Source of the DNA: Microlunatus lacustris | GTDB taxonomy: Bacteria; Actinomycetota; Actinomycetes; Propionibacteriales; Propionibacteriaceae | Length of the DNA: 64,000 nucleotides | NCBI GenBank assembly: GCA_039527025.1 | Contig: BAAAJN010000007.1 | Span: 186,001-250,000, forward strand | Direction of reading: 5' to 3' | Shown here: positions 41,138 through 54,043 of the stretch, one piece after another | Position numbering within the stretch: position 1 is the stretch's first letter | How the letters are laid out: each line of letters opens with the position of its first letter | Translations under genes and position numbers: made by a program | The notes under the pieces: model-generated | The model's database searches: none | Told to the model about the DNA's origin: nothing | What the model saw: the letters and a program-made list of their open reading frames with translations, nothing else

Positions 41138-42349
41138 TCACGCCTTCCCAGCGTCGGAGGGGTTGTCGAGCACGTCGAGCCCGGGCAGCGTCTTGCCCTC
41201 CAGGTACTCCAGGCTGGCGCCACCGCCCGTCGAGATGTGGCCGAAGGCGTCGTCGGCGAAACCGAGGTCGCGGACGGCGGCCGCGGAGTCCCCGCCGCCG
41301 ACGACGGACAGGCCGTCGACCTCGGTCAGGGCCTGGGCGACGGCCCGGGTGCCACCGGCGAAGGCCTCCCACTCGGCCACACCCATCGGGCCGTTCCAGA
41401 ACACCGTTCCCGCCTGCGCGATGACGGCGGCGAAGACCCGCGACGACTCGGGCCCGATGTCCAGACCCAGCTGGTCGGCGGGCATGGCGTCGGCCGGCAC
41501 CACGGTCGGCGGCGCGTCGGCCTTGAAGCCCGGCGCCACCACGATGTCGGACGGCAGCACGATCTGCTTGCCGGTCGCGGCGGCCTCGTCGAGGTAGCCG
41601 CGGACCGCGTCGATCTGGTCGGTCTCCAGCAGGGACTTCCCGACCTCGTAGCCCTGCGCGGCCAGGAAGGTGAAGACCATCCCGCCGCCCACCACCAGGG
41701 TGTCGGCGGTCTTGAGCAGGTTGGCGATGACGGCGAGCTTGTCGGACACCTTGGCGCCCCCGAGCACGACGACGTAGGGCCGCTGCGGCTCCTCGGTGAG
41801 CCGGCGCAGCACCTGCACCTCGGCCTCGACGAGCCCACCGGCCGCGGCCGGGAGCCGGGACGCGAGGTCGTAGACGGAGGCCTGCTTGCGGTGGACGACG
41901 CCGAACCCGTCGGAGACGAAGGCGTCGCCGAGCGCGGCGTAGCGGTCGGCGAGCGCGCCGCGGACCGCCTGGTCCTTGGACTCCTCGCCCGGCTCGTAGC
42001 GGACGTTCTCCAGCATCGCGACCTCGCCGTCGGCGAGCGCGGCCACGGTGGCCGAGGCGGACTCGCCCACGACGTCGGTGGCCAGGTGCACCTCGGTGCC
42101 CAGCAGCTCGCCGAGCCGGGTGGCGGCCGGGGCCAGCGAGTACTTCGGGTTCACCTCGCCCTTGGGCCGGCCGAGGTGGGCCAGCACGACGACCTTGGCC
42201 CCGGCGTCGCGGAGCTTCGTCAGGGTGGGTACCGACGCGCGGATCCGGCCGTCGTCGGTGATCGTGCTCCCGTCGAGCGGGACGTTCAGGTCGCAGCGGA
42301 CGAGCACGCGCTGGCCGCGCAGGTCACCCAGGTCGGCGATGGACTTCAT
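41138..42349 (-). CDS. pgk: phosphoglycerate kinase
   Basis: A 403-residue kinase. RVLVRCDLNVPLDG near the N-terminus, LAHLGRPKG, the hinge VVLGGAKVSDK and the nucleotide site VVGGGDSAAA are intact. The start MKSIADLGDLRG is the actinobacterial form. A copy of the dispersed palindrome separates it from gap. Confidence 0.97.
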   Translation of the reverse strand: MKSIADLGDLRGQRVLVRCDLNVPLDGSTITDDGRIRASVPTLTKLRDAGAKVVVLAHLGRPKGEVNPKYSLAPAATRLGELLGTEVHLATDVVGESASATVAALADGEVAMLENVRYEPGEESKDQAVRGALADRYAALGDAFVSDGFGVVHRKQASVYDLASRLPAAAGGLVEAEVQVLRRLTEEPQRPYVVVLGGAKVSDKLAVIANLLKTADTLVVGGGMVFTFLAAQGYEVGKSLLETDQIDAVRGYLDEAAATGKQIVLPSDIVVAPGFKADAPPTVVPADAMPADQLGLDIGPESSRVFAAVIAQAGTVFWNGPMGVAEWEAFAGGTRAVAQALTEVDGLSVVGGGDSAAAVRDLGFADDAFGHISTGGGASLEYLEGKTLPGLDVLDNPSDAGKA

Positions 42350-42371
42350 GAGGTCTCCAGACGGACGTGCC

Positions 42372-42408
42372 CCGAGCCTGTCGAAGGGTGTCCTTCGACA
42401 GGCTCAGG
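42372..42408. repeat. dispersed palindrome, copy 2
   Basis: CCGAGCCTGTCGAAGG, a 4-nt loop, then CCTTCGACAGGCTCAGG: a near-perfect 16-bp stem between gap and pgk. It may end or trim the gap message while pgk has its own expression. Confidence 0.9.
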
Positions 42409-42441
42409 GAGCAGGCGGACGAGCGGGCCGGCGGGCTCAAC

Positions 42442-43446
<1,005 letters not shown>

Positions 43447-43497
43447 GAATGCGTTCTCCTCGAGGATGAGACGAGCCCCGCGGTCGGGGCGTCTCCC

Positions 43498-43503
43498 ACA
43501 GTA
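43498..43503 (-). promoter_or_regulatory. -10 box of gap
   Basis: TACTGT on the minus strand, 52 bases before the gap start; leader of about 45 nt with a short GCCCCG / CGGGGC hairpin. Confidence 0.4.
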
Positions 43504-43600
43504 ACGAATCCGCCGCGAGCCGGACACGACCGGGGACCCACTGGTCTGATACCAGCGCCGGAGTGGTGCTACCTGGTCGTCACGTCGGCGGAGCAGCGGC

Positions 43601-44587
43601 TCACTCGACGTCCTCGAGCATGTCGGCGCTGAGACTGGCCTCGGTGGACGGGATGCCGAGCTCGGCGGCCCGCTTGTCGGCGGTGGCGAGCAGCCGACGG
43701 ATCCGGCCGGCCACGGCGTCCTTGGTCAGCTGCGGGGAGTGCAGCTGCCCCAGCTCCTCCAGGCTCGCCTGCTTGTTCTGCACCCGAAGCAGGCCGGCGG
43801 CCTTGAGGTGGTCGGGGACGTCGTCGCCGAGGATCTCCAGCGCCCGCTCGACCCGGGCGCCGGCGGCGACCGCCGCGCGGGCGGAGCGGCGGAGGTTGGC
43901 GTCGTCGAAGTTGGCGAGGCGGTTGGCCGAGGCCCGCACCTCGCGGCGCATCCGGCGCTCCTCCCAGGCCATCAGCGACTCGTGCGCGCCGAGCCGGGTG
44001 AGCAGGGCGCCGATGGCGTCCCCGTCGCGGATCACCACCCGGTCGACCGCGCGGACCTCGCGCGCCTTGGCGGCGATGCCGAGCCGGCGGGCGGCCCCGA
44101 CCAGGGCGAGAGCAGCCTCCGGCCCGGGGCAGGTGACCTCCAGCGCCATCGAGCGGCCCGGCTCGGTGAGCGAGCCGTGGGCCAGGAAGGCACCCCGCCA
44201 GGCGGCGACGCAGTCGCACAGCCCGCCGCTGACCACCTGCGCGGGCAGCCCGCGGGCCGGGCGGCCGCGGGAGTCGACCAGACCGGTCTGCCGGGCCAGG
44301 GCGTCGCCGTCCTTGACCACGCGGACCACGTAGCGGGTGCCGCGACGGATCCCGGCCCCGTTGACCACCACCATCTCGCTGGGGTGGCCGAAGACCTCGC
44401 TGATCTCGGTGCGCAGCCGCCGGGCTGCGGCACCGGTGTCCAGCTCCGCCTCGATGACGATGCGGCCGCTGACGATGTGCAGCCCTCCGGCGAACCTGAG
44501 CGTCGCTGCGACCTCGGACTTGCGGCAGCAGGGCTTGGTGACCTTGATGGTCGCCAGCTCCGCCTTCACCTGCGCGGTCATAGCCAT
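43601..44587 (-). CDS. whiA: WhiA transcription regulator
   Basis: A 328-residue WhiA. The N-terminal LAGLIDADG-like domain (about 1-220) starts MAMTAQVKAELATIKV and has CCRKSEVAATLRFAGGLH; the C-terminal HTH domain has LREELGQLH-like SLEELGQLHSPQLTKDAVAG. In Streptomyces WhiA works with WhiB in sporulation septation; in non-sporulating relatives it affects division. It is encoded in the conserved order gap, whiA, yvcK, rapZ, uvrC. Two in-frame ATGs exist (44587 and 44581). Confidence 0.96.
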   Translation of the reverse strand: MAMTAQVKAELATIKVTKPCCRKSEVAATLRFAGGLHIVSGRIVIEAELDTGAAARRLRTEISEVFGHPSEMVVVNGAGIRRGTRYVVRVVKDGDALARQTGLVDSRGRPARGLPAQVVSGGLCDCVAAWRGAFLAHGSLTEPGRSMALEVTCPGPEAALALVGAARRLGIAAKAREVRAVDRVVIRDGDAIGALLTRLGAHESLMAWEERRMRREVRASANRLANFDDANLRRSARAAVAAGARVERALEILGDDVPDHLKAAGLLRVQNKQASLEELGQLHSPQLTKDAVAGRIRRLLATADKRAAELGIPSTEASLSADMLEDVE

Positions 44588-44660
44588 CCGGACATCTTGC
44601 CACGGCCGCCGGGCTCTCCCGGCACGCCGAGGAACCCCGGATCGGAGGCGGGCGACGGGC

Positions 44661-45653
44661 TCAGACGCCCATGATCTCGGCGTACGCCGAGGCCAGCCGG
44701 AGGGTGTCGTGGCGCGGCGACCCGTCCCGCGCGGCGAGGTCGGCGACGACCAGCTCGGCGCCCAGCGAGCGCGCCCACCGGTCCAGGTGGGGGTCGTCAC
44801 CGGCGAAGCTGGCGTCGGCCAGCACGACGTCGAGCCGGAGGTCCGGGGCGTGCTCGGCGAGGAGCTCGATGTGCTTCGCCGGGGAGAAGCCGGCCGTCTC
44901 CCCCGCCGGCTCGAGGTTGAGGGCGAGCAGCCGGCGGGCCGGGGTGGCCTCGATGGCCGCGGCCAGCCCGGGCACCAGCAGGTGCGGGATGACGGAGGTG
45001 AACCACGAACCGGGTCCCAGCACCGCCCAGTCGGCCGCCAGCACCGACTCCACCGACTCGGGGCAGGCAGGGGGGTCGGCCGGCTCGAGGTGGACCGCGC
45101 AGACCTCGGCCGTCGTGCCGGCCACCGCGGCCTGACCGCGGATGCTGGAGACCTCGTCGGGCCGCGCCGGGTCCAGGCCGATCACGTCGGCGACGATCTG
45201 CAGCGGCACCGCAGCCATCGGCAGCACCCGGCCCTTGGCCCCCAGCAGCCCGGCCACCATGTCGAGCCCGGCCACCGGGTCGCCCAGCCGCTCCCACAGC
45301 CCGGCGATCAGCAGGTTGCCGATGGCGTGGTCGCGGAGCGGGCCGGAGCCGGCGAACCGGTACTGCAGCACGTCGGCCCAGGCCCGTCCCGAGGGGTCGT
45401 CGCCGCAGAGCGCGGCCAGCGCCATCCGCAGGTCGCCCGGCGGCAGGCAGTCCAGCTCGGCTCGCAGCCGGCCCGACGACCCGCCGTCGTCGGCCACGGT
45501 GACCACCGCGGTCAGCCGGTCGGTCACCCGGCGCAGCGCGCTCAGCGACGCCGACAGCCCGTGCCCACCGCCGAACGCGACGACTGCGGGCAGCGCCGAC
45601 CCCGGGGGGTCCGGGCGCCAGGCGGGGCGGCCCGGCGACGCCACGGTGCTCAC
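44661..45653 (-). CDS. yvcK: YvcK/CuvA family (CofD-like) protein
   Basis: A 330-residue protein with the CofD-like fold. VVAFGGGHGLSASLSALRR near residue 24 and VTVADDGGSSGRLR near 51 form the UDP-sugar binding site. In Bacillus and mycobacteria (CuvA) it controls cell-wall precursor flow and growth on gluconeogenic carbon. Its start overlaps the rapZ stop by 4 bases (ATGA), so both are translated together. Confidence 0.95.
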   Translation of the reverse strand: MSTVASPGRPAWRPDPPGSALPAVVAFGGGHGLSASLSALRRVTDRLTAVVTVADDGGSSGRLRAELDCLPPGDLRMALAALCGDDPSGRAWADVLQYRFAGSGPLRDHAIGNLLIAGLWERLGDPVAGLDMVAGLLGAKGRVLPMAAVPLQIVADVIGLDPARPDEVSSIRGQAAVAGTTAEVCAVHLEPADPPACPESVESVLAADWAVLGPGSWFTSVIPHLLVPGLAAAIEATPARRLLALNLEPAGETAGFSPAKHIELLAEHAPDLRLDVVLADASFAGDDPHLDRWARSLGAELVVADLAARDGSPRHDTLRLASAYAEIMGV

Positions 45654-46555
45654 TCCCGGCCCAGGTCCCGGTGCAGCACGGTGGTCGGCCGGCCGGCGGC
45701 CCGCAGCCGGCGGGCGAACTCCTCCGCCATCGACGTGCTGCGGTGCTTGCCACCGGTGCAGCCGATGGCGATGGTGGCGAACCGCTTTCCCTCCCGGACG
45801 TACCCCACGGCGACGACGTCCAGCAGCTCCTGCAGGTGGGCCAGGAACGGCTCGGCCCCCTCCTGACCGAGCACGTAGTCGCTGACGGGGCGGCTGAGCC
45901 CGGTCTGCGGTCGGAGCTCGGGCACCCAGTGCGGGTTCGGCAGGAACCGGACGTCGACCACCATGTCGGCGTCCACCGGGACGCCGTTCTTGAAGCCGAA
46001 GGAGAGCAGCGTCACCCGGAGCTGGTCCTGCTCCTCCCCGCCGTAGGCGCTGCGCACCCGGGCGCCCAGCTGGTGCACGTTCAGCGAGGAGGTGTCGATG
46101 ACCAGGTCGGCGGCGGCCCGCAGGGTGGCCAGCAGCTCGCGCTCCTGGGTTATGCCGTCCATCAGCCGACCGTCACCCTGCAGCGGGTGGGGGCGGCGGA
46201 CCGACTCCTGGCGGCGGACGATGATGTCGTCGGCCGCCTCGAGGAAGAGGATCTCCGGCAGCGTGCCGTCGCCGCTGAGGTCGGCGAACATCGTCGGCAG
46301 CTGCTCGAAGAACGAGCGCGTCCGGACGTCCAGCACCACGGCCAGCCGGGCGATGCCGTTCTGCCGGGCCTGGTCGCACACCTCGGGCAGGACGTTCGGC
46401 GGCAGGTTGTCCACCACGTACCAGCCGAGGTCCTCGAGGTTGTCGGCGGCCGTCGAGCGGCCGGCACCGGACATGCCGGTGACGACGACCAGCCGGAGCG
46501 GTGCGGGGGCAGCCGCGTCGGCCACCTCGGGCGGGGCAGGGGTGTCGCTGGTCAT
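45650..46555 (-). CDS. rapZ: RapZ nucleotide-binding protein
   Basis: A 301-residue RapZ/YvcJ. The P-loop is VTGMSGAGRSTAADNLEDLG, with Arg where most ATPases have Lys, a form seen in actinobacterial homologues. VDNLPP and the C-terminal domain with CTGGKHRSTSMAEE are conserved. RapZ in E. coli binds small RNA and glucosamine-6-phosphate; in actinobacteria its targets are unknown. Variable residues 1-20 precede the P-loop. ATG 46555 is 4 bases after the uvrC stop. Confidence 0.94.
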   Translation of the reverse strand: MTSDTPAPPEVADAAAPAPLRLVVVTGMSGAGRSTAADNLEDLGWYVVDNLPPNVLPEVCDQARQNGIARLAVVLDVRTRSFFEQLPTMFADLSGDGTLPEILFLEAADDIIVRRQESVRRPHPLQGDGRLMDGITQERELLATLRAAADLVIDTSSLNVHQLGARVRSAYGGEEQDQLRVTLLSFGFKNGVPVDADMVVDVRFLPNPHWVPELRPQTGLSRPVSDYVLGQEGAEPFLAHLQELLDVVAVGYVREGKRFATIAIGCTGGKHRSTSMAEEFARRLRAAGRPTTVLHRDLGRE

Positions 46556-46559
46556 CGGT

Positions 46560-48668
46560 CTAGTATCCCGGTCCCGCTCCGCCCGGGCCGCTCCCGGCAC
46601 GCCCGTCGGCCGGACCGACGGCAGCCGGCTCGGGAACGGGGGCGGGACCGACGAGCGGCTCGTCGGTGATGACCTCACCGGTGGCGGTGTTGATCGCCTC
46701 GCGCTGCGGCGCGGCGGCCAGCGCCTCCTTGATGGTCGAGGCCATCTTGGGGCCGAACCCGGGGACCTGGGCGATCTCCTCGATCGACGCCTGGCGCAGC
46801 TTCTTGAGCGAGCCGAAGTGCGCCATCAGCGCCTTGCGGCGGACCTCACCGAGGCCGGGCACCTGGTCGAGCAGGGACTCGACCATCGTCTTGCTGCGGC
46901 GGTTGCGGTGGTGGGTGATGGCGAAGCGGTGCGCCTCGTCGCGGAGCCGCTGCAGCAGGTAGAGGCCCTCGCTGGTGCGCGGCAGGATCACCGGCTCCTC
47001 GAGGTCGGGCAGCCAGACCTCCTCCAGGCGCTTGGCCAGCCCGCACAGTGCCACGTCGGAGATGCCGAGCTCGTCGAGTGCGGAGGCGGCGGCGGCGACC
47101 TGCGGGGGACCGCCGTCGACGACGACCAGGGACGGCGCGTAGGCGAACCGGCGGGGTGCGCCGGTCGTCGGGTCGACCAGCAGCGGGCCCTCGTCGCCGC
47201 CCTCGGCCTGTGCGGTGGCCATCGCCGCCCGGTCGTCGAGCAGCCGGCGGAAGCGCCGGGTGATCACCTCGTGCATGGAGGCCACGTCGTTCTGGCCGTC
47301 CACACCGCGGATGACGAAGCGCCGGTACTCGCTCTTGCGGGGCAGCCCGTCCTCGAACACCACCATCGACGCGACGACCTCGGTGCCCTGCAGGTTGGAG
47401 ATGTCGAAGCACTCCATCCGCAGCGGCACCCCCGGCAGCTCCAGCGCCTCCTGGATCTCCTCCAGCGCCCGGTTGCGGGTGGAGAGGTCGCCGGCCCGCG
47501 TCGTCTTGTGCCGGATCAGGGCCTGGTTGGCGTTCCGCGCGACGGTCTCCATCAGCTGCTTCTTGTCACCGCGCTGCGGGACCCGGATGGAGACGTTCGA
47601 TCCGCGCCGCTCGCTGAGCAGCTCGGTCAGCGGCTCCAGGGACGGAGGCAGGGCCGGCACCAGGATCTCCCGCGGCACCGCGTCCCGGTCGGTGGTCGAG
47701 GAGTCGGACTCGGCGTAGAGCTGGAGCAGGAACTGCTCCACCAGCTCGTCCGTGCCGCCCTCGTCGAAGCGGTCCGCCACCCACCCGCGCTCACCGCGCA
47801 CCCGTCCGCCGCGGACGTGGAAGATCTGCACCGCGACCTCGAGCGGGTCCTCGGCCAGCGCCACCACGTCGGCGTCGGTGCCGTCGGCGAAGACGATCGC
47901 GTTCTGCTCCATCGCCCGCTGCAGGGCCCCGATGTCGTCGCGGATGCGGGCGGCGCGCTCGAACTCCAGCTCCGCGCTGGCCTGCTGCATCTCCCGCTCC
48001 AGCCGCTTGAGCATCGGCGCGGCCTGGCCGGCCATGAACTGGCAGAAGTCGTCGACGATCTCGCGGTGCTCCTCGGGGCTGACCCGGCCGACGCAGGGTG
48101 CGGAGCACTTGCCGATGTAGCCGAGCAGACAGGGCCGGCCGAGCTGGCGGTGGTTCTTGAACACCCCGGGCCGGCAGGAGCGCATCGGGAAGACCCGGAG
48201 CACCAGGTCGACGGTCTCCCGGATGGCCCAGGCGTGGGAGTAGGGCCCGAAGTACCGGGTGCCCTTCTTCTTCGGCCCCCGGCCGACCGTCACCCGCGGG
48301 TACTCCTCCCCGAGGGTGACGGCCATCCAGGGGTAGGACTTGTCGTCGCGGTACTTCACGTTGAACCGCGGGTCGTACTCCTTGATCCAGGAGTACTCCA
48401 GCTGCAGCGCCTCGACCTCGGTCTGGACCACCGTCCAGTCCACCCGGTTGGCCGTCAGCACCATCGACTGGGTGCGGCTGTGCAGCGAGCTGAGGTCGGC
48501 GAAGTAGGAGTTCAGCCGGGACCGCAGGCTCTTGGCCTTGCCGACGTAGATGACCCGGCCCTCGGCGTCGGAGAAGCGGTAGACCCCCGGCTGCTCCGGG
48601 ATCGACCCCGGTGCGGGTCGGTAGGCCAGGGGGTGGCGGGACGCACGGGAGGAGACGGGTGGAGCCAC
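46560..48668 (-). CDS. uvrC: UvrC, excinuclease ABC subunit C
   Basis: A 702-residue nucleotide-excision-repair nuclease. An N-terminal GIY-YIG domain (PGVYRFSDAEGRVIYVGKAK) makes the 3' cut; a Cys-rich zone (CLLGYIGKCSAPCVG), a UVR motif (about 205-240), an RNase-H-like domain for the 5' cut (ECFDISNLQGTEVVASMVVF) and a tandem HhH end (about 600-660) follow. A Pro/Ala/Gly-rich tail of about 40 residues is extra. GTG 48668 lies 7 nt after TAGAGT; GTG 48677 is an alternative inside that box. Confidence 0.95.
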   Translation of the reverse strand: MAPPVSSRASRHPLAYRPAPGSIPEQPGVYRFSDAEGRVIYVGKAKSLRSRLNSYFADLSSLHSRTQSMVLTANRVDWTVVQTEVEALQLEYSWIKEYDPRFNVKYRDDKSYPWMAVTLGEEYPRVTVGRGPKKKGTRYFGPYSHAWAIRETVDLVLRVFPMRSCRPGVFKNHRQLGRPCLLGYIGKCSAPCVGRVSPEEHREIVDDFCQFMAGQAAPMLKRLEREMQQASAELEFERAARIRDDIGALQRAMEQNAIVFADGTDADVVALAEDPLEVAVQIFHVRGGRVRGERGWVADRFDEGGTDELVEQFLLQLYAESDSSTTDRDAVPREILVPALPPSLEPLTELLSERRGSNVSIRVPQRGDKKQLMETVARNANQALIRHKTTRAGDLSTRNRALEEIQEALELPGVPLRMECFDISNLQGTEVVASMVVFEDGLPRKSEYRRFVIRGVDGQNDVASMHEVITRRFRRLLDDRAAMATAQAEGGDEGPLLVDPTTGAPRRFAYAPSLVVVDGGPPQVAAAASALDELGISDVALCGLAKRLEEVWLPDLEEPVILPRTSEGLYLLQRLRDEAHRFAITHHRNRRSKTMVESLLDQVPGLGEVRRKALMAHFGSLKKLRQASIEEIAQVPGFGPKMASTIKEALAAAPQREAINTATGEVITDEPLVGPAPVPEPAAVGPADGRAGSGPGGAGPGY

Positions 48669-48675
48669 GTCGACC

Positions 48676-48681
48676 ACTCTA
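48676..48681 (-). promoter_or_regulatory. -10 box of uvrC (leaderless)
   Basis: TAGAGT on the minus strand, 7 nt before GTG 48668. It starts the uvrC-rapZ-yvcK-whiA transcript. Confidence 0.5.
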
Positions 48682-48763
48682 GGTGCGGCCGCTGACAGTC
48701 CCTGGCCGTGCCCGGTCCAGCCACCCACGCCGGAGCCTCCTCGCCCGGCGCCGGGTCCGCTCG

Positions 48764-49312
48764 TCAGGTCTCGACGACCACGTCCTTCCCCGAGACGGTG
48801 GCCTTGACCTCCTCGAGCGGCTCGTCCGCCGGCTTCTTCAGCACCGAGCCGTCCTTGATCGAGAACTCACTGCCGTGGCACCGGCAGACGATCGCCTCAC
48901 CCCGGATCTCCGAGACGGGACAGCCCTGGTGTGTGCAGATGCTGCTGAAGGCCTTGAACTCGCCCTCGGTGGGCTGGGTGACCACGTACTTGGCGTCGTC
49001 GAGGATGACGCCGCCGCCCACCGGCACGTCGGCGATGGCCACGCTGGGGCCGGACGGCGCGGGAGGAGCCGCCGACGAGGCCGACGCGGACGGCGACGGG
49101 GACGCCGACGGCGAGGCCGGCGCGGAGGAGGACGCCGAGGCCGAGGGCGCCGCGCTGCTGGCGGCCGGCGGTGCCGCCACCTCCGCGTCGGCGGAGCAGG
49201 CAGCGAGCACCCCACCCCCGCCGACCAGGGCGGTCAGGCCGGCCGCCCGGAGGACGGTGCGCCGGGTGGCGCTGGGCTCGAAGGGGCTCGCGTTCGGGTC
49301 GCGCTCGGGCAT
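48764..49312 (-). CDS. Rieske 2Fe-2S lipoprotein with Tat-type signal
   Basis: A 182-residue exported protein. The signal has twin Arg in ATRRTVLRAAG and a lipobox LAAC (about Cys39), so it is probably Tat-exported and lipidated. A linker of about 50 Ser/Ala/Pro residues leads to a Rieske domain with ligands in CTHQGCPV and CRCHGSEF. The partner oxidase or reductase is not in this window. It lies between uvrA and uvrC but is not functionally related; it may serve respiratory or detoxifying electron transfer at the outer membrane face. Confidence 0.9.
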   Translation of the reverse strand: MPERDPNASPFEPSATRRTVLRAAGLTALVGGGGVLAACSADAEVAAPPAASSAAPSASASSSAPASPSASPSPSASASSAAPPAPSGPSVAIADVPVGGGVILDDAKYVVTQPTEGEFKAFSSICTHQGCPVSEIRGEAIVCRCHGSEFSIKDGSVLKKPADEPLEEVKATVSGKDVVVET

Positions 49313-49453
49313 GCGGGTCTCCTGGGGGACGTCGGGGACGGGCGGCGGCCGCGCCCCGGTCCGGTGGACCAGCGCCTCGGCCGTCGTCGGTAGGAACGAG
49401 GCGGCGGCCCGGATGGTTCGGAGATTGCTGGACGGATCAAGCGCTTCCGCGGG

Positions 49454-52492
<3,039 letters not shown>

Positions 52493-52503
52493 CACGATCA
52501 ACC

Positions 52504-52509
52504 ATCGTA
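52504..52509 (-). promoter_or_regulatory. -10 box of uvrA
   Basis: TACGAT on the minus strand, 11 bases before ATG 52492 (8 before GTG 52495), so the mRNA is nearly leaderless. I saw no clear SOS box. Confidence 0.45.
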
Positions 52510-52576
52510 GGTGCGCCCACCGACAGTTCTGCTCGCGCTGGGTCGCCCGGCGGACCCCGCAGGAGCTGCGGGCGGC

Positions 52577-52582
52577 TAGCGT
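52577..52582 (+). promoter_or_regulatory. -10 box of the mycothiol-family gene (leaderless)
   Basis: TAGCGT, 6 nt before ATG 52589. Confidence 0.45.
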
Positions 52583-52588
52583 GGGCCC

Positions 52589-53326
52589 ATGTCCCCCGAC
52601 CCGGAGCCGGACCCCGACGTGCAGCGGGGGCAGCAGGCCCGGCTGCACGACCTGCTGCGGAACGCGACCGCGCTGCTGCTCGGCGCGACCATCGCCGTGT
52701 CCGACGAGGCGTGGCGGGCCCCCAGCCGGCTGCCCGGCTGGAGCCGCGGGCACCTGGCCACCCACCTCGCGCGGCAGGCCGACGGCCTCCGCCGGCTGAC
52801 CGGGGGTGCGCTGGGCGGCCCCCCGCAGGAGATGTACCCCGAGGCGGGCCAGCGGGAGTCCGAGATCGAGGCCGGTGCCGGCCGCAGCGGACTGGAGCTG
52901 CAGGTCGACCTCGACACCTCGGCCGGTCTGCTCGACGAGGCCCTGGAGTCCCTGCAGGACGCCGGCGCCTGGGACCGGGAGGTGCAGCTGCGCGGTGGCT
53001 TGCGGGTGCCGGCCCGGCTGCTGCCGCTCGCCCGGCTGCTGGAGGTGGCCCTGCACCACGTCGACCTCGACCTCGGCCGCGAGGTGACCGACCTCGACGA
53101 CGCCACCGCCGACTGGCTGCTGGAGTGGTGCGCGCTGCGCCTGCGCGAGCGTGAGGAGTTCCCCCGGTTGGAGCTCGTCTCCCCCACCACCCGGATCACC
53201 CTCGGCAGCTCGGGCCCCGTCCGGACCGTCCGCGGCAGCAGCACCGCCCTGCTCGGCTGGCTGACCGGCCGGACCGGTGGCGCAGACCTCGACGGCGTCG
53301 ACGGCCTCCGGCTCCCGGCGTTCTGA
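52589..53326 (+). CDS. maleylpyruvate isomerase family (mycothiol/DinB fold) protein
   Basis: A 245-residue protein with a DinB-like four-helix bundle. The metal-binding pattern RGHLATHLARQADGLRR (about 55-71) and LLEVALHHVDLDLGREV (about 150) supply the His residues used by mycothiol-dependent maleylpyruvate isomerases. The C-terminal domain (RTVRGSSTALLGWLTGR) is the family's SCP2-like part. It may bind or use mycothiol, but the reaction is unknown. It is divergent from uvrA and precedes an MBL hydrolase, a common local order. Confidence 0.85.
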   Translation: MSPDPEPDPDVQRGQQARLHDLLRNATALLLGATIAVSDEAWRAPSRLPGWSRGHLATHLARQADGLRRLTGGALGGPPQEMYPEAGQRESEIEAGAGRSGLELQVDLDTSAGLLDEALESLQDAGAWDREVQLRGGLRVPARLLPLARLLEVALHHVDLDLGREVTDLDDATADWLLEWCALRLREREEFPRLELVSPTTRITLGSSGPVRTVRGSSTALLGWLTGRTGGADLDGVDGLRLPAF

Positions 53327-53374
53327 CCGCGCCCCCGACCCTCTCGAACCACCGACCCCACCCACGAGGACCCG

Positions 53375-54034
53375 ATGCCCGGACTGAACCACGTCGAGCC
53401 CGGCGGCGAGCCGCTCGTCCTGCCGCTGGCCCCGACCCTGACCCTGACCAAGCTGAGCGTCGGGCCGATGGACAACAACGCCTACCTGCTGCGCACCCCG
53501 GAGGCCGCCCTGCTGGTCGACGCCGCCGCGGAGCCGGACCGGCTGCTCGCCGTGACGGGGACCGACGTGGCCACCGTGGTCACCACCCACCGGCACGGCG
53601 ACCACTGGCAGGCGCTGGCCGCGGTGGCCGAGGCGACCGGCGCCGAGCTGGTCTGCGGCCGCCCCGACGTCGACGCCATCGCCACCGGCGCCTGGGTGGA
53701 GGGCCTGGTCGGGGTGTGGGACGGCGACACGGTGGCCGTCGGCGGGCACACCCTCGAGGTGGTCGGGCTGGTCGGGCACACGCCCGGGTCCATCGCGCTG
53801 GCCTGGACGGGCCCGGACGGCGGCCGCCACCTGTTCACCGGGGACAGCCTGTTCCCCGGCGGCCCGGGCGGGACGTCTGGACCCGTCGACTTCGCCTCCC
53901 TGATGGACGACCTGGAGACGAAGGTGTTCGGGCGCTTCGGCGACGACACGGTCGTGCACCCCGGCCACGGGGACGACACCACCCTGGGTGCCGAACGGCC
54001 CCACCTGGCCCGATGGCGCGCCCGCGGCTGGTGA
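53375..54034 (+). CDS. MBL-fold metallo-hydrolase
   Basis: A 219-residue metallo-beta-lactamase-fold protein. The metal motif is THRHGDHW (about 68-75); later ligands are in LVGHTPGSIAL, FTGDSLF and HPGHGDDT. It resembles glyoxalase II-like or mycothiol-type hydrolases and its nearness to the mycothiol-family gene suggests a thioester or thiol-linked substrate; this is inference. It lies 48 bases after the previous gene with GAGGA before the ATG. Confidence 0.88.
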   Translation: MPGLNHVEPGGEPLVLPLAPTLTLTKLSVGPMDNNAYLLRTPEAALLVDAAAEPDRLLAVTGTDVATVVTTHRHGDHWQALAAVAEATGAELVCGRPDVDAIATGAWVEGLVGVWDGDTVAVGGHTLEVVGLVGHTPGSIALAWTGPDGGRHLFTGDSLFPGGPGGTSGPVDFASLMDDLETKVFGRFGDDTVVHPGHGDDTTLGAERPHLARWRARGW

Positions 54035-54043
54035 GCCGCGCCC

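Noticed and set aside
52493..52588. SOS (LexA) box before uvrA
   Set aside because: No sequence close to the actinobacterial consensus TCGAAC-N4-GTTCGA was found in the interval.
52493..54004. Upstream extension of uvrA over more than 500 codons
   Set aside because: It is antisense to the mycothiol-family and MBL genes and shows no domain; UvrA starts at 52492 where the conserved sequence begins.
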